Part shown: positions 6,887-15,872 of the stretch, in pieces | Position numbering within the stretch: the first letter of the stretch is position 1 | Layout of the letters: each line of letters starts with the position of its first letter | NCBI GenBank assembly: GCA_013912105.1 | Contig: JACERY010000001.1 | Coordinates: 1-64,000, forward strand | Length of the DNA stretch: 64,000 nucleotides | From: Acidimicrobiales bacterium | GTDB lineage: Bacteria > Actinomycetota > Acidimicrobiia > Acidimicrobiales > UBA8592 | Direction: 5' to 3' | Translations under genes and position numbers: made by a program | The notes under the pieces: generated by a model | Seen by the model: only the letters and a program-made list of their open reading frames with translations | Told to the model about the DNA's origin: nothing | The model's database searches: none

Positions 6887-7543
6887 TCATTCGCTTAGAG
6901 TACTTGCTCTGCGGAAACCGATTACTCGCCCGACGGAAGTACCTATCGTTTCTCGAACAAGTTGCGTAAAAGAACTATCAAGTTCTGTAGGTGAAAACAA
7001 AGGGTTAAGCCCGACTTCACGAGCTACTTCTTTTGCGCGCAAAGCATGATAAGGGTCTGAAACAAGAATGACCTTGCTTCCGATACCTTCTTTTCCAAGA
7101 ACGTTTGATGTAGCGCTCAATGATTGAAACGTATTCATACCATCGATTACAACAAGAATTGCGTTTTCTGGAACTGATCGTTCAAGAAGATATGTTAAGC
7201 CTGCGTAAGCTTCTGTAAAACGGTCCCCTACCTGCTTAGCTCCGGTCGTAACGATATATGGAGCTGCTCCCTGATCATATAAAAAAAGCGCATGTTGTAA
7301 CCGTGCTTCAAGAACAGGAGAAGGAACCCCATCCCATTGCGCTGCCCCTAAAACAACTATGGCATCTGCCTCGCTAACTTCGTCCTGAGTGCTTTGCAAC
7401 CAAACTTGAGTGAAAGTAACTAGTAGATATATGGCACCCAGAAGAATCAAAGCAAAGCATGAAGAAAGAAAGATATTGGCGTATTTACTTCTTCCTGGAG
7501 TGTTTGAGTTTGGATTAGTAGTCTCTAGTTCTGTGGAATCCAT
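6887..7543 (-). CDS. YdcF/SanA-like DUF218 membrane protein
   Basis: A 218-residue protein with one N-terminal membrane anchor (about 20-45) and an extracytoplasmic DUF218 domain. The family signature is visible as ADAIVVLGAAQWDGVPSPVLEARL (near 60-83), TTGAK, and VSDPYHALRA. E. coli relatives (SanA, ElyC, YdcF) affect envelope barrier function and peptidoglycan or lipid-carrier metabolism, but the biochemical activity is not established. It is the last gene of the leuB-ilvE-cimA-orf-gltX operon, 8 nt after gltX. Its stop codon abuts the convergent tRNA-Glu with one base between them. Confidence 0.85.
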   Translation of the reverse strand: MDSTELETTNPNSNTPGRSKYANIFLSSCFALILLGAIYLLVTFTQVWLQSTQDEVSEADAIVVLGAAQWDGVPSPVLEARLQHALFLYDQGAAPYIVTTGAKQVGDRFTEAYAGLTYLLERSVPENAILVVIDGMNTFQSLSATSNVLGKEGIGSKVILVSDPYHALRAKEVAREVGLNPLFSPTELDSSFTQLVRETIGTSVGRVIGFRRASTLSE

Positions 7544-7551
7544 GAGGCTGC

Positions 7552-8961
7552 CTAAACTAATTTTGACCTTGCCTCAACCAATCGGGCTAAGACAACAGAC
7601 CGGTCTAGAGTCGCCATAGGTTTATATAAAGGCAATCCTACTCTTCGGCCAGTTACTGCTATTCGAACAGGAACTTGAGATCGTGCGTCAAGGGTTTTGC
7701 CAACTTGACTAATGACCTCCCCTATTGATTCCTCATTCCATTGGCAGTCCTGTAGATTTTCTATTACGAGGTTAAGCACCTCCGGTACATCAGAAGACTG
7801 CATTGCTTTCGCTATTTTCTTAATCTCTTTTTCATTAGTTTCTTCTGGGGTATTTACCTCAAAAATCCAATCTACAAGTGGGATAAGATCATCTAGCATC
7901 TCAGACCGCTCTTGTATGTCTTTAGAAAGAAGCATCAAGACGTCTTCGTTTAATTTTCTAGGGCTCCAGCCAATCTTCTCAAAATGATTTACGGCTAGTA
8001 ACACAAAATCTTGCTGAGAGAGTGCCCGAAGGTACTCACCATTTATATGATGCAGCTTTTTGATATCAAAGAATGCTGGCGCTTTATTTACACTTTCGAG
8101 GTTAAATAAAGAAACGATCTCTTCTATAGGTCTTATTTCTTTCTCATCGGGCGGTCCCCATCCTAAAAGACAGAGGTAATTTACCATTGCTTCTGGAAGT
8201 ATTCCTTGGTTTTGAAAATCTGATAAGGCTACTGATTGTCGACGCTTTGAAAGTTTTTTTCGATCATCCCCAACCAGTAGAGGAAGATGAGCATATTGAG
8301 GTGGCATTCCATAACCTAGTGCTTCCCAGAGCAGAATTACTTTCGGGGTTGTGTTCAAGAGATCTTCACCTCGAATAACATGAGAGATTCTCATATCAGC
8401 ATCATCTACGGCATTTGCTACTAGAAAAACTGGTGATCCATTACTGCGCCGAATTACGAAATCTTCTAGTTCGCTATTATGGAACTCAACTTTTCCGCGA
8501 ATTAAGTCAGTTACTACTATTGTCCCTGAGTCAGGTGTTCGAAACCTTACTGTAACACCGGGCCCGTCTTTGATTTGACGGTTTCGACAGTGGCCATCAT
8601 AACCTCCGCGGAATCCGGTTTCTTTGTTTCTTGAGTCAATGTCTTCTCTTGAACAAACGCAGCAATAAGCATGACCTGAATCTAAAAGACTATTGACAGC
8701 TTCTATGTATTTTTCTGTTCTTTGTGATTGATAGTAAGGGCCTTCATCCCACAACAAACCAAGCCACTCAAGAGGTCTTGTAATAGCCTCATAAAATTCT
8801 GGTTTTGCAAGATCTACATTTGTATCCTCTATTCGCAGGATAAATGTTCCATTTAGGTGTTTCGCAAATAGCCAATTAAAGAGCGCTGAACGTGCGGACC
8901 CAACATGAAGATACCCTGATGGAGCTGGAGCGAAACGAACACGAGGTGTATCTAAAACCAA
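7552..8961 (-). CDS. gltX: Glutamyl-tRNA synthetase
   Basis: Class I synthetase of 469 residues that charges tRNA-Glu in the cytosol. The HIGH motif appears as HVGS (19-22) after the APAPSGYL leader, and the KMSKS motif as KLSKR (236-240). A zinc-site pattern CxC (101-103) with HC (124-125) matches the family. The C-terminal third is the helical anticodon-binding domain. In bacteria without GlnRS this enzyme also mischarges tRNA-Gln for GatCAB. Whether that happens here cannot be told from this window. It lies 7 nt after a gene of unknown function in a six-gene operon, and the tRNA-Gln/tRNA-Glu genes lie just beyond the operon end on the other strand. Confidence 0.95.
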   Translation of the reverse strand: MVLDTPRVRFAPAPSGYLHVGSARSALFNWLFAKHLNGTFILRIEDTNVDLAKPEFYEAITRPLEWLGLLWDEGPYYQSQRTEKYIEAVNSLLDSGHAYCCVCSREDIDSRNKETGFRGGYDGHCRNRQIKDGPGVTVRFRTPDSGTIVVTDLIRGKVEFHNSELEDFVIRRSNGSPVFLVANAVDDADMRISHVIRGEDLLNTTPKVILLWEALGYGMPPQYAHLPLLVGDDRKKLSKRRQSVALSDFQNQGILPEAMVNYLCLLGWGPPDEKEIRPIEEIVSLFNLESVNKAPAFFDIKKLHHINGEYLRALSQQDFVLLAVNHFEKIGWSPRKLNEDVLMLLSKDIQERSEMLDDLIPLVDWIFEVNTPEETNEKEIKKIAKAMQSSDVPEVLNLVIENLQDCQWNEESIGEVISQVGKTLDARSQVPVRIAVTGRRVGLPLYKPMATLDRSVVLARLVEARSKLV

Positions 8962-8968
8962 AATTCTG

Positions 8969-9505
8969 CTAACTTTCTTGAATTTCTTTGGGGTCTATTA
9001 GGTTACGCCAATCCAATTCATAAGTCCGGCAGATTTCCTTATGTGATTGTCTGAGTGCGGAAGAAATTACGGCATCGGCTACTTTCCGACGTTTTAGGTA
9101 ATTATGACTAGATCCAATATGAGGAAAATAGGTTTCTCTAATTTCTAAAAGATCTTTACTAGGTTCTGGGTCCAGATATCCCCATGCGCAAAAGCCAGCT
9201 TCCAAATCATAATGACATGGTGCTCTTCCGAACAATGAAGCTCTTTTCAATGCAGTAATAACTGCTACTTCGGATGCGTCTGACCAATTTTCTGAAGCCG
9301 AAAGGTACACGGATTCTTTGAAACCTTTAACTAGCCGTAGCGCAAAACCTTGGTCAGGACCAGGGTTGCCTGTTCCAGATCGATGCGCTTGATTTACTGA
9401 TATTTCTGCAGGGCGAGAAATCCCAGAGTTGTGCTTTGTTTTTTTGGAAGATTGGTAGTGTTTGTCCTGCTGAACAGGAGTTGGAACATATTGCGGAGCA
9501 GCCAT
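8969..9505 (-). CDS. Hypothetical protein in the cimA-gltX operon
   Basis: A 178-residue protein with a disordered, polar N-terminal 50 residues (PQYVPTPVQQDKHYQSSKK) and a folded C-terminal part from about 53 on. The folded part has conserved-looking aromatic and charged segments (FGRAPCHYDLEAGFCAWGYLDPE, YFPHIGSSHNYLKRRKVADAV, TYELDWRNL). There are no membrane segments and no motif I know. A GGGGGG stretch just before the ATG serves as ribosome site. It is 9 nt after cimA and 7 nt before gltX, so it is co-transcribed and probably co-regulated with both. Confidence 0.65.
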   Translation of the reverse strand: MAAPQYVPTPVQQDKHYQSSKKTKHNSGISRPAEISVNQAHRSGTGNPGPDQGFALRLVKGFKESVYLSASENWSDASEVAVITALKRASLFGRAPCHYDLEAGFCAWGYLDPEPSKDLLEIRETYFPHIGSSHNYLKRRKVADAVISSALRQSHKEICRTYELDWRNLIDPKEIQES

Positions 9506-9514
9506 ATTCCCCCC

Positions 9515-11131
9515 CTAAATAACTCTGTCGTTATCTGAATGCAAAAGTCCATAGACGATTGCATCCACGAGCGCTTGCCAACTTGCTTCAATAATATTTT
9601 CTGAAACTCCTATGGTTGTCCATATTTCTTCACCATTAGTGCTGTCGATTAGAACACGAGTAATTGCTCCAGTTCCCTTTTCGGTATCAAGGACACGTAC
9701 TTTATAATCAACGAGCGATATTCCTTCTAGTTCTGGATAGTTTCTAAGAAGAACAGAACGTAATGCTGTATCAATTGCATTAACCGGGCCATTTCCGTCC
9801 CCTAACCCCACTAGCCTTTGGCCTTTAACGTTTAAATCCACTACTGCACGTGTATCTACGTCAACAGCTATCTCATTCCAAGCACGGCTTCCGGAACCTA
9901 CATGATTCATGTCAACATGAAATTTGTCTACTTTAAAGAAATCTTGCACCCATCCGCTTGCACCACGCATCAAAAGTTCTAAAGATGCATCGGCTACTTC
10001 AAAGTGGTATCCCTCGTATTCAAGTTTTTTTAGTGTTTCAACAACGTCACCGAGTATTTTTCCATCCAGATCGATACCTATTTCTTTGGCTTTAAGTTCA
10101 AGTGTTGAACGGCCCGCCATTTCTGAAACAAGAAAACGTGTACCGTTGCCTATCTCATCAGGAGGGATATGTTCGTATGCGTCTGGCCTTCTAGAAATTG
10201 CACTGACATGGAGGCCTGCTTTATGCGCAAAGGCTGAAGTACCTGTGTATGGCTGTTGTGGATTAAGTGTTATGTTAACTAACTCCGCTACGTGGTGGCT
10301 GACAGGGGTAAGTAAATTAAGTCGGTTCTCGGGTATTGTTTGTATTCCCATTTTTAGAGTGAGATTTGCAATAATCGCAATCAGGTCACAGTTCCCAGTG
10401 CGCTCCCCGTAACCATTAATAGTCCCCTGCACTTGTATAGCTCCCGCCGAAACGCCAGCGAGTGCATTTGCTACACCGCACCCAGTGTCATTGTGCAAGT
10501 GAACTCCAATGCCAGTATCTAGATGAGAAGTAACCGCTTCAACTGCGTTAGCTACGTCATGAGGCAATGAGCCTCCATTTGTATCGCAAAGAATTAACCG
10601 TTCAGCCCCTGCTATAGATGCAGCCTCAAGAACTCGAAGTGAGAATTCAGGATTATTTTTAAAACCGTCAAAAAAATGTTCAGCATCGAAAAAGACTCTT
10701 TTGCCATTCGCTACAAGATATTCGACGGAATCAGCAACCATTGCGACACCTTCATCAAGTGTGGTTTGTAACGCTTCAGTTACGTGATAGTCCCAACATT
10801 TGCCAACGATACAAACTACTCCTGTGTTGGCTGAAATTAGATTTGCTAACGTTTGGTCCTGATCAACTTTTCCTTTTGCTCGTCTTGTGGAACCGAAAGC
10901 AACAAATTGTGATGTTTTCAGATGAAGTTCTCTTTGCGCTCTTTCAAAAAATTCATCGTCTTTAGGGTTTGCTCCAGGCCAACCTCCCTCTATGTAATGA
11001 ACACCGAGGAGATCTAGTTGTTCTGCTATTCGTAACTTATCTTCAACAGTAAGTGAGATACCTTCAAGCTGACTTCCATCGCGGAGCGTTGTGTCATATA
11101 TCTCTACTGACTTTGGAGGCGTAGCCGGCAT
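9515..11131 (-). CDS. cimA: (R)-citramalate synthase
   Basis: Condenses pyruvate and acetyl-CoA to (R)-citramalate, the entry to threonine-independent isoleucine synthesis. Length 538 residues fits the CimA branch of the DRE-TIM metallolyases. DTTLRDGSQ (13-21) starts the TIM barrel and holds the catalytic Arg/Asp. The metal site HLHNDTGCG follows near 215. The linker and C-terminal LeuA-dimer regulatory domain start near 390. The N-terminal reading VEIYDTTLRDGSQLEGISL and EGGWPGANPKD are typical of CimA and distinguish it from LeuA and homocitrate synthase. The start overlaps the ilvE stop as TAATG, giving translational coupling. LeuB is in the same operon and LeuCD nearby complete the pathway. 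Feedback control through the LeuA-dimer domain by isoleucine is expected from the family. Confidence 0.93.
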   Translation of the reverse strand: MPATPPKSVEIYDTTLRDGSQLEGISLTVEDKLRIAEQLDLLGVHYIEGGWPGANPKDDEFFERAQRELHLKTSQFVAFGSTRRAKGKVDQDQTLANLISANTGVVCIVGKCWDYHVTEALQTTLDEGVAMVADSVEYLVANGKRVFFDAEHFFDGFKNNPEFSLRVLEAASIAGAERLILCDTNGGSLPHDVANAVEAVTSHLDTGIGVHLHNDTGCGVANALAGVSAGAIQVQGTINGYGERTGNCDLIAIIANLTLKMGIQTIPENRLNLLTPVSHHVAELVNITLNPQQPYTGTSAFAHKAGLHVSAISRRPDAYEHIPPDEIGNGTRFLVSEMAGRSTLELKAKEIGIDLDGKILGDVVETLKKLEYEGYHFEVADASLELLMRGASGWVQDFFKVDKFHVDMNHVGSGSRAWNEIAVDVDTRAVVDLNVKGQRLVGLGDGNGPVNAIDTALRSVLLRNYPELEGISLVDYKVRVLDTEKGTGAITRVLIDSTNGEEIWTTIGVSENIIEASWQALVDAIVYGLLHSDNDRVI

Positions 11132-12045
11132 TAAACAACCTCACACCAGTGAGAATAATCTGAATTCTTACCTCGAACTGTTTCGGCATACAGTTCTGCG
11201 ACCTTTTGTGTTATTGGTCCAGGACATGGAACAGGACGGTCATCTACGCTATTAACAGCACTAACTTCGGCTGCAGTTCCAACAACAAAAATTTCGTCCG
11301 CTGTATAAAGATCTGAACGCGCTAAGGCCTCAAAAGTAACTTCATAGCCTAAATCTCTAACAAAGGACATAATTGTATGTTGGGTTATCCCTTCCAAGGC
11401 ACCTGAAACAAGTGGCGGGGTCATAATCTTCCCGTTCCGACATACGAAAAGATTCTCACCGGAGCATTCAGCGACTAATCCTTCTTTGTTAAGCATAATG
11501 GCTTCGTCATAACCGGCTTGTAAAGCTTCCATTTTTGCGAGAGTGGAGTTTGCATAGTTCCCAGTCGTTTTTGAGGCTGGGGGCATGATGTTGTGATCAT
11601 GGCGCACCCAAGAGGATATTTTCATTCGAACGCCTTTAGTTGCAGCGTCTTCTCCCAAGTAAGCCCCCCATGGCCAGCATGCAATCGCAACATCTACTTT
11701 ACAATCCGTAGTTGCAAGGCCCATTTCTCCATACCCATAATATGCGATTGGACGAATATAGCAGCTAGCCAATCCAGATTCTCTGACTACTTGTTTTGCA
11801 GCTTCTTGAAGCTCTTCGGAACTATATGGCATTGGAATAGCCAGAATTTTTGCCGAGTTCATAAGCCTATCCATGTGTTCTGTAAGCCGAAATATTGCTG
11901 GTCCCTCTGCTGTCTCATAGGCGCGGATACCCTCGAAGATCCCGGTTCCGTAGTGAAGAGTGTGCGTTAGAACATGTATTTTGGCTTCTTCCCAAGGGAT
12001 TAACTCTCCATTCATCCAGATACTTTTTGTTGGTTCTATTGGCAT
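11131..12045 (-). CDS. ilvE: Branched-chain amino acid aminotransferase
   Basis: PLP enzyme of fold type IV, 304 residues, for the last step of Val, Leu and Ile synthesis. The N-terminus IWMNGELIPWEEAKIHVLTHTLHYGTGIFEGIRAY is characteristic of the family. The PLP lysine is Lys159 in PASKTTGNY, the same number as in E. coli IlvE. The cofactor-binding EAIMLNKEGLVAECSGENLF follows. It is 13 nt after leuB and shares a TAATG junction with cimA, so leuB-ilvE-cimA form a branched-chain amino-acid unit. Confidence 0.93.
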   Translation of the reverse strand: MPIEPTKSIWMNGELIPWEEAKIHVLTHTLHYGTGIFEGIRAYETAEGPAIFRLTEHMDRLMNSAKILAIPMPYSSEELQEAAKQVVRESGLASCYIRPIAYYGYGEMGLATTDCKVDVAIACWPWGAYLGEDAATKGVRMKISSWVRHDHNIMPPASKTTGNYANSTLAKMEALQAGYDEAIMLNKEGLVAECSGENLFVCRNGKIMTPPLVSGALEGITQHTIMSFVRDLGYEVTFEALARSDLYTADEIFVVGTAAEVSAVNSVDDRPVPCPGPITQKVAELYAETVRGKNSDYSHWCEVV

Positions 12046-12058
12046 TTGCGCACCTTCT

Positions 12059-13057
12059 CTATTTCTCTACTAAATTGGCGATAGCTTCACCAATTTGGCT
12101 TGTTGTTCCATTTTGCGTTTCGGGGTTAGCACATGCTTGCTCTATCTTTTGTGCTGCTTCAGTTTCATTAAGAAAATTAAGCATTAAAGCTCCACTCAAT
12201 ATTGCGGCAGTCGGGTTTGCCTGCCCTGTTCCTACGATATCGGGTGCGGAACCATGAACCGGTTCAAACATTGAAGGAGAATTACGTTCCGGATTTAGAT
12301 TTGCGGAGCAGGCGAGGCCGATACCGCCTGAAACTGCTCCCCCCAAATCTGTAAGAATATCCCCAAATAAGTTATCTGTGACGATGACGTCATATCGTTG
12401 TGGATCTTGCACCATATAAATACAAGCTGCGTCAACGTGATTATATTCAGTTTGAACTTCTGGAAAATCGCGTGCCACTTCCTCAAATGTCCTTTCCCAA
12501 AGGTCACCAGAGAAAGTCAGTACGTTTGTTTTGTGAACGAGAGTCAAATGTCTTCGGTCACGACTTTGTGCGAGACTAAAAGCAAAACGAATGCATCTTT
12601 CAACTCCATGCCTAGTGTTGACTGACCCTTGCGTAGCTATCTCGTTAGGAGTATTTCTTCTGAGGAACCCTCCTTCGCCCGCATATGTTCCCTCTGTGTT
12701 CTCGCGTATAACGGTAAAGTCATGTCCTAAATTTTCATCAGTTGCTGCAACAATAAACGGCCGTAAGTTGATATATAAGTCAAGCTCAAAACGCATTTTG
12801 AGCAACAAACCACGCTCTATAACTCCTGGAGGTACTTCTGGGGTTCCTACAGCGCCCAAATAAAGTGCATCTAAGCCCTTCCATTCTTGGAGAATTGATT
12901 CTGGAAGAATTGTTTCGTCTTTAAGATATCGCGCCCCGCCTAGGTCATATTCGTAAAGGTCTAGTTTAACACCAGCGGCTTGGATGACTTTCAGGCCCTC
13001 TTTGATTACTTCGGGACCTATCCCGTCTCCTCCAATTACTCCTATTTTGTGGACCAC
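12059..13057 (-). CDS. leuB: 3-isopropylmalate dehydrogenase
   Basis: Decarboxylating NAD-dependent dehydrogenase of 332 residues for leucine synthesis. It also oxidises 3-methylmalate in the citramalate route to isoleucine. Seen are GVIGGDGIGPEV at the N-terminus, RENTEGTYAG (about 112-121) for substrate binding, a Lys in VHKTNVLT, the metal-binding Asp residues in VTDNLFGDILTDLGGA, and FEPVHGSAPDIVGTGQANP near the C-terminus. It is slightly shorter than enterobacterial LeuB (about 360) but normal for the actinobacterial type. It is the first gene of the six-gene operon. The 155-nt gap to divergent greA must hold its promoter, which I cannot identify with confidence. Confidence 0.92.
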   Translation of the reverse strand: MVHKIGVIGGDGIGPEVIKEGLKVIQAAGVKLDLYEYDLGGARYLKDETILPESILQEWKGLDALYLGAVGTPEVPPGVIERGLLLKMRFELDLYINLRPFIVAATDENLGHDFTVIRENTEGTYAGEGGFLRRNTPNEIATQGSVNTRHGVERCIRFAFSLAQSRDRRHLTLVHKTNVLTFSGDLWERTFEEVARDFPEVQTEYNHVDAACIYMVQDPQRYDVIVTDNLFGDILTDLGGAVSGGIGLACSANLNPERNSPSMFEPVHGSAPDIVGTGQANPTAAILSGALMLNFLNETEAAQKIEQACANPETQNGTTSQIGEAIANLVEK

Positions 13058-13212
13058 GTCATCTCCTCACTGGTTTATTTCTTCTTTTAGTATCTTCTAT
13101 TCTTCTTTGTTTTCCTAAACATGAAAGAAATATGTTAGTTACGTTTTTTGTTTCTTTAGTCTCGCAGCTAAATTCCGAATCGCAAACGCTAAAACAAAGG
13201 TAGCCTTTTGCT

Positions 13213-13680
13213 ATGGCACAAGTACAGAAACTTTCACAAGCAGCTTACGACCGATTACAGAACGAGCTATCTACTCTAACAACTACAGGAAGAATTGATA
13301 TCGCTCGTAAGATTGAAACAGCTCGAGAGTTAGGTGATCTTTCTGAGAACGGCGATTATCATGCTGCGAAAGAAGAACAAGGCAAGATGGAAGGTCGCAT
13401 CGCCCATCTGTCATCAATTCTTGAAAATGCCGAAATCGTTGAGGAATCTTCAGGCGGTGACACAGTCCGAGCAGGATCAATAGTTTCAATTCAGTATGTA
13501 GGTGATGACGAGGTAGAAAAATATCTTTTGGGTTCAATCGAAGAAAGAGTCGAAAATACTGAGGTTGTATCACCGACATCTCCGCTAGGTGAAGCTCTTA
13601 TAGATAGCAAAATCAATGATGTCGTTGAGTACGAGGCTCCAGGTGGTGTTCTGAAAGTTAAAGTAATAGGGATTGAATAA
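13213..13680 (+). CDS. greA: Transcription elongation factor GreA
   Basis: A 155-residue factor that enters the RNA-polymerase secondary channel and stimulates transcript cleavage to rescue stalled complexes. The N-terminal coiled coil spans about residues 5-75 and contains the acidic tip and the conserved RELGDLSENGDYHAAKEEQ stretch. The C-terminal globular FKBP-like domain ends with the typical ...SPLGEALIDSKINDVVEYEAPGG segment. Length matches GreA (about 158). It starts a plus-strand series that runs into a membrane protein gene and leuCD, and is divergent from leuB. Confidence 0.95.
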   Translation: MAQVQKLSQAAYDRLQNELSTLTTTGRIDIARKIETARELGDLSENGDYHAAKEEQGKMEGRIAHLSSILENAEIVEESSGGDTVRAGSIVSIQYVGDDEVEKYLLGSIEERVENTEVVSPTSPLGEALIDSKINDVVEYEAPGGVLKVKVIGIE

Positions 13681-13726
13681 CCACCTATACCTAACTAAAG
13701 ACCTTTTTTAGGGAAAACTCTATTCC

Positions 13727-14434
13727 ATGGAATCTAAAGACCAATTTGATAAATCAACGGACGAATCAACAGATGAATTATTTACAGTTTCTGAAACTGA
13801 ACTGAAATCCAATAATCCAGATAACGAACTCCTCTACCCCTCTGCTGCTGAGGAAGACACGTCGGGTAAACAGCTAGATCCCCTTACTAAAGGTAAGGCC
13901 CTATACCCAACTAAACCAGTCATGAAACCAGCCCCGATCAACAGACCTCAAGCGACTGATCAGGCAGCGCGCGATCAACGGAACCGTTCGAAACCTAGAA
14001 AGGGTCAGCCAACAAATTATTATCATCCAAATGACTATTATTTAGGCACTGATTGGCCCAGACTAATCATTGGAACACTTGCATCTTTGATTTTGCTTGT
14101 TGCTATTGGCTTTCTAGCTTTATTCTTATTTGACAGTTTTGATAATGAATCTGAAACAAACCAAATTGTTTCATCCCCTAATTCAGAAATAACTATTATT
14201 GATGCTTTTGCATGTGCTGGCGATAATCAAATTAAGAAACAAATCTCTTCTCTACCCTCTGCTCTATTGAGTGGGAAAAATGCAGCAGGAACATGGGTAG
14301 CATTCCGAGACCCAGATTCCCCTTCCACACAGCTATGGGCAAGAGCTAGTGATTTACCATACGATGATCTCACCAATCTAGAGATTGTTAGTTGTGAGAA
14401 TTCTTCGGAAACCGAAATCGTCACTGATAGCTAA
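13727..14434 (+). CDS. Single-pass membrane protein with an acidic cytoplasmic tail, unknown
   Basis: A 235-residue protein. Residues 1-60 are acidic and Ser/Asp/Glu-rich, 60-100 are basic and Pro-rich ([13 protein letters not shown]), one membrane helix lies at about 110-133 ([23 protein letters not shown]), and a small outside domain of about 100 residues follows. The outer domain has two cysteines (FACAG and VSCEN) that could form a disulfide. Its pattern [10 protein letters not shown]...LWARASDL is reminiscent of an SH3-like wall domain, but I cannot assign a family. It lies between greA (46 nt upstream) and leuC, whose start codon is 40 nt downstream. Confidence 0.6.
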   Translation: MESKDQFDKSTDESTDELFTVSETELKSNNPDNELLYPSAAEEDTSGKQLDPLTKGKALYPTKPVMKPAPINRPQATDQAARDQRNRSKPRKGQPTNYYHPNDYYLGTDWPRLIIGTLASLILLVAIGFLALFLFDSFDNESETNQIVSSPNSEITIIDAFACAGDNQIKKQISSLPSALLSGKNAAGTWVAFRDPDSPSTQLWARASDLPYDDLTNLEIVSCENSSETEIVTDS

Positions 14435-14474
14435 ACGCTCTCTTCTAGGTAAACTAAAACGGCAAGGGAGCGTC

Positions 14475-15872
14475 GTGGGTAAAACTTTAAGTGAAAAAAT
14501 TTGGGACCATCATGTAGTTCGTTCAGGTGGCGGTTTACCTGACTTGCTTTATATTGACCTCCACTTAGTACATGAGGTTACTTCGCCACAAGCATTTGAT
14601 GGGCTGCGTCTAAATGGTAGGAAAGTTCGGAGACCTGACTTAACCATAGCTACAGAAGACCACAACGTTCCTACTGAAAACATTGATAAACCAATTGAAG
14701 ACGAAATTAGTTTGAAACAAATTCAGACTCTACGAAATAATACTAAAGAGTTCGGAATAACGAACTATCCCATGGGCGATGCAAACCAAGGTATTGTGCA
14801 TGTTATTGGCCCAGAGTTAGGACTAACACAGCCAGGCATGACAGTTGTTTGTGGAGATAGTCACACATCAACACATGGAGCTTTTGGGGCTCTAGCCTTT
14901 GGGATAGGAACGAGTGAGGTGGAGCATGTCTTAGCAACGCAAACGTTACCTCAGCCTCAGCAAGAAACTATGTCCATTACTATTAACGGCGAACTACCTT
15001 CGGGTTCGTCAGCTAAAGATGTAGTGTTAGCTGTTTTAGCTGAGGTAGGAACTGGTGGCGGCATCGGGGCGATAGCAGAATTCCGTGGATCAGTAGTTGA
15101 AAACCTTTCTATGGAAGGAAGAATGACTTTGTGCAATATGGCTATTGAGTTTGGAGCCAAAGCAGGGTTGATCGCTCCGGATCAAATTACATATGATTAT
15201 TTAAAAGGGCGAGAAAATTCTCCTACTGAAAATCAATGGAAAGAAGCTACCCAATTCTGGGATAGTCTCAAAACAGACGAAGATGCTATTTTCGACCGTG
15301 AAATAGTCCTCGATGGTAGTTTTATTACTCCTCAAATCACATGGGGAACAAATCCCGGCCAGGTAATTCCTGTTTCAGGTAGCATTCCTGAACCCCACGA
15401 TTTTGAAGACCCTGCTGAACGTGAAGCTGCAGAACGAGCTCTAGAATATATGGGGTTGACCGCAGGAACAAAGATTCGTGATATCGCTGTTGATACAGTC
15501 TTTATTGGCAGTTGCACAAATAGCAGGATTGAAGATTTACGATCAGCAGCCGAGGTTGTAAAAGGCAAAAAGGTGGCGAAAGGAGTTCGTACTCTTGTCG
15601 TCCCCGGATCTAGACGAGTAAAGGAAGCTGCTGAGAAAGAAGGACTCCATGAAATTTTCTTAGATAGCGGCTTTGACTGGAGAGAGCCTGGTTGTTCAAT
15701 GTGTTTAGCTATGAATCCAGACAAACTCTCTGTTGGTGAACGTTCTGCAAGTACTAGCAATCGAAATTTTGAAGGGCGTCAAGGCCGAGGTGGCAGAACA
15801 CATTTGGTTTCACCTCGTGTTGCTGCAGCGAGTGCAATAGCAGGCTATTTCGCTACCCCTGAGGAACTTTAA
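14475..15872 (+). CDS. leuC: 3-isopropylmalate dehydratase large subunit
   Basis: Aconitase-family 4Fe-4S enzyme subunit that isomerises 2- to 3-isopropylmalate, and citramalate to 3-methylmalate in the isoleucine route. The ORF track begins at 14385, but the first 30 residues are unlike the family and overlap the upstream gene. The GTG at 14475 has GGGAG four bases before it and starts directly with [14 protein letters not shown], the normal LeuC N-terminus. This gives 465 residues, the standard length. Cluster cysteines are in GSCTNSR (one) and [12 protein letters not shown] (two). The stop overlaps the leuD start as TAATG. Confidence 0.95.
   Translation: MGKTLSEKIWDHHVVRSGGGLPDLLYIDLHLVHEVTSPQAFDGLRLNGRKVRRPDLTIATEDHNVPTENIDKPIEDEISLKQIQTLRNNTKEFGITNYPMGDANQGIVHVIGPELGLTQPGMTVVCGDSHTSTHGAFGALAFGIGTSEVEHVLATQTLPQPQQETMSITINGELPSGSSAKDVVLAVLAEVGTGGGIGAIAEFRGSVVENLSMEGRMTLCNMAIEFGAKAGLIAPDQITYDYLKGRENSPTENQWKEATQFWDSLKTDEDAIFDREIVLDGSFITPQITWGTNPGQVIPVSGSIPEPHDFEDPAEREAAERALEYMGLTAGTKIRDIAVDTVFIGSCTNSRIEDLRSAAEVVKGKKVAKGVRTLVVPGSRRVKEAAEKEGLHEIFLDSGFDWREPGCSMCLAMNPDKLSVGERSASTSNRNFEGRQGRGGRTHLVSPRVAAASAIAGYFATPEEL

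Noticed and set aside
7552-8961. HVGS and KLSKR instead of HIGH and KMSKS in GltX, taken first as defects
   Set aside because: These are accepted variants in GluRS enzymes, and all other signatures are intact.
9924-10412. 162-residue plus-strand ORF in the track
   Set aside because: Antisense to cimA, with no recognisable domain and a Ser/Pro-rich shadow composition.
14385-14474. N-terminal 30 residues of the leuC ORF in the track
   Set aside because: They overlap the upstream gene in another frame and have no family similarity. GTG at 14475 has a good ribosome site.
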